64,000 nucleotides of DNA from Oxytricha trifallax (taxonomy: Eukaryota > Ciliophora > Spirotrichea > Sporadotrichida > Oxytrichidae). The DNA lies in assembly GCA_000711775.1 (NCBI GenBank), contig ARYC01002737.1:1-64000 (forward strand), read 5' to 3'. Every line of letters begins with the position of its first letter. Position 1 is the stretch's first letter. Positions 61,479-64,000 of this stretch are shown in pieces. The position numbers and the translations under genes were made by a program. The notes beneath the pieces were generated by a model. That model saw nothing but the letters and a program-made list of their open reading frames with translations, was not told where the DNA came from and did no database searches.

Positions 61479-63849
61479 ATGGAAAATTTATCCGACTTCA
61501 ACGTTGAGGAGAAATCTTAAATATCGCCTAACTATCAATTAAAATATATTTATATGTAATATGCATTTTAATACACTAATATTATGACTTTATGAAGAAT
61601 TTACGCTATATCATACTCTATTAACATCGAAATTTGTTTTTGCTAAAGAATTCTTAAAAAGCACTTAATTTAAATATTATCATTTTTTATGATTTAATTG
61701 ACTCAGTGAAATGGTTATAATTTAATTATAACTAGCAAGACGCTGCGATTTAAGATATAAGAGATTAGCCTTGAACCATTTCAAGAGAGATCAACAAAAT
61801 AGATTCTACTCCTCTGAGAGTTATTGAACAAGAAGAATTAAAACAGAGTGAAATATTGAGAATTAAATAACAAGATGTTATCATTGATACATAAACGTAG
61901 AATCACGAGCGTAATCGCTCGATTCACTTAATTTAGCAACTCAAAAGTAAACCTGTTGAGGTCATCATATTCTAATATCTACCTAAAATCTAAGCTTAAA
62001 TTTTAATGAGAAAACTATCTCATGCAGGCATTGTCTAGAGCGAAAATCTAGTTAAGTCTTTAAAAGATTAATATAGAGAAAATGATCGTTTACTAACCAT
62101 CAAAATAATGGATTAAGGGGATTTAGAAGATTTTCATTAAAGATATTTAATTTCAAATAAAGCTTTAGACATCGATTTTGAAATCATTTTAGGTTGTATT
62201 CCTATAAATATTTAATATCTCCTCACTATTTTGGAGATTTCTCAAAGTTCAACTTACAAAATTAGGAAACTCATGCTAAGATCTATATAATCTTCAATCA
62301 GTGATGATCATATTTTTACAAATTTCTGCAAGGATTTTATGATTTAAGGCATTTACGAATTTGAAATTTACGATGCTGACTAGAAGTTAGACTATAGGAT
62401 TTTTAGATTCTTCGTTATTATTAAATTATAATTGATAATTAATTAAATAGAAAAAGTATTAGAGAGGCTCTTTCGAAATAAACAATCTTAAAATAATTGA
62501 GAAAATTTTTCTAGCTAATATTAAATTTATACTTTGAAAATTAAAGTCTATATTTTACATAGATTTATTTTTCATTTAGAACTAAACTCTTTCTATAATT
62601 TTAATATATTAACTAACTTTCTGATAATTCTACATTAACATAAATTAATGTGAATTAATTTCAATATTATTTTAATCCATTCAATAATCATATCGATGCT
62701 TCAACAATTAAAACGATAAAGTATAATTCCTCATTTGATTTAATAAATAAAAGCTGTTTTATCAAATTTATTGAGAGCTCTCATAATTTAAAGTTTTTGA
62801 CTTTAATATTCAACTCAAATAATTAATTACATCTACGAGGTTATTAGTGATAAATGCTTGGAAAACACATGAGAATATGAAACTTAAATTTCAATATTTT
62901 TATTTTTAAAATTAATAAATTGGGATTGGAATAAATAAAAGTGCTAGTAAAAATCTTATCTACCCACCATAAAACCGAGAACCTCTCCTACAGTAACTAA
63001 GAACCCTTCCTTAACATAAAACCAAGAATCCCCTACTCAAAGAAAATATTTTATTTCAACAATTTTAATATTCTAGTTCTTAATATAATAAATGGATTAT
63101 ATTAAGAACTTGATTATTAAAATTGTTTAAATAAAATATTTTCTTTGAGGAGGGGATTCTTGGTTTTATGGTGGGTAGTGTGATATGGGAGGGTTGTGAA
63201 GACCCGCTAATAATTAATAAAGATACTTTTAACTCCTTTTTATCTATATTGAATTTAATACTCTTGTTCTTGTTTTATAAAAGTTTATATAAAATTAAAT
63301 AAATTAATTGGGTTTTTATATCTTTTCGCTTATTACTAATTTTATATTAAAATTATATAAATAACTTAGTAAAACTATATAAAAAATTCTTTATTAATGA
63401 TAAAAAACATAGACTAAAATATAATACTCTCTAATTTTTTCATAAAAATATTTTTTTATTTTTTTTTATTTACTATAACAAATCACCTAAATATTGAATT
63501 AGTTTTATTGCATAAATAATAATTTTAGTTACTTTCATGTCTAAAATATAATATATTTACAAAAAATTTATAATTTTGATGAATTGTTTATAAAAGACTT
63601 TAAATTCATATTTCGATAATAAATAATTATAATTTTTGCTTATTTTCCAGATAATTATAATAAATGTTTTTCTTACCTAATGTTTATGATAATTATAACT
63701 AAAGGAATTTTTGGGAGGATCTAATGAAAACAAATAAATTGAGTTATCACCTAGCTTTAGTTTTAGCTTAAAAATTAAATTAAATTGAGAAATTTATAGC
63801 AGAATCAATTGGAAACTTTGATGTGTATTTTACTGCCTTTTCTATAATT
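61479..63849 (+). pseudogene. Split LRR-protein gene, copy 6, first four MDSs only
   Basis: Positions equal those of copy 3 plus 30,081. MDS1 starts at ATG 61479 and MDS4 ends at the ATAATT pointer 63844-63849; the window stops inside IES4. It carries the same TGA at codon 32. Confidence 0.72.
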
Positions 63850-64000
63850 AATATTAATTTAAATTGAGTCTCATTTGAAGTAAGAATTATTACAAGAGAT
63901 ATGCATTTAATTTGAGGAAATTTATTTAAATTTAATGAGTTATTGATTAATTAATTGAAAATATACTAATTATAATCAATAATTTTTATTAATATAAAGA

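Larger units (their letters stand above)
59265..64000 (+). repeat. Array unit 6, cut by the window end
   Basis: Follows unit 5 without a break and is near-identical to units 3-5 as far as the window goes, so the array continues to the right. Confidence 0.92.

Overview
The window reads as micronuclear (germline) DNA of a spirotrich ciliate close to Oxytricha trifallax. Three things in the sequence support this. Long open frames appear only when TAA and TAG are read as glutamine and TGA is the sole stop. Transposons of the TBE (telomere-bearing element) family end in G4T4/C4A4 telomere-like repeats. A gene is cut into short coding segments whose edges carry short direct repeats, as expected for macronuclear-destined segments (MDSs) joined at pointers after removal of internal eliminated sequences (IESs). 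Naming the species is inference.

Region by region: 1-3600 is a decayed TBE-like element in inverted orientation, with a zinc-finger/kinase remnant, a 22-kDa-type ORF and a transposase in which one catalytic Asp is Asn. About 3600-5246 is the right part of a second TBE with a nearly intact zinc-finger/kinase gene and a telomeric end. From 5247 to the window end lies a head-to-tail series of related units, each carrying one copy of the same split gene for a leucine-rich-repeat (LRR) protein of about 700 residues. Units 1 (5247-19261) and 2 (19262-29183) are divergent paralogs. Units 3, 4, 5 and the partial unit 6 (from 29184) are nearly identical, with a period of about 10,027 bp.

The main result is the gene structure. 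In units 1, 2 and 3, joining six segments at short repeats (TAACTA; ATTAA or ATTAAA; TAAC or AACT; ATAATT, extended to AATAATTAAA in unit 1; ATTAA, AATTAA or AATTTA) gives 702, 722 and 720 codons, a multiple of three each time. Unit 1 needs precise loss of a complete 4404-bp TBE (11532-15935) that sits between two codons of the last segment with a 3-bp AAT duplication. Unit 2 is fully open. Units 3-6 share one in-frame TGA at codon 32, so the amplified copies look like pseudogenes unless translation starts further in.

The IESs and spacers are crowded with palindromes and inverted-repeat elements: a 627-bp hairpin with 8-bp target duplications and a flipped loop in one unit, a 934-bp fold-back at TTATAA, a 421-bp element with G7/C10 ends and an 8-bp duplication, a 979-bp fold-back inside an IES, and a recurrent family with C-rich and G-rich ends inside IES3, IES4 and the spacers. 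No tRNA, rRNA or CRISPR was seen. All calls come from reading by eye; no alignment or database search was run.
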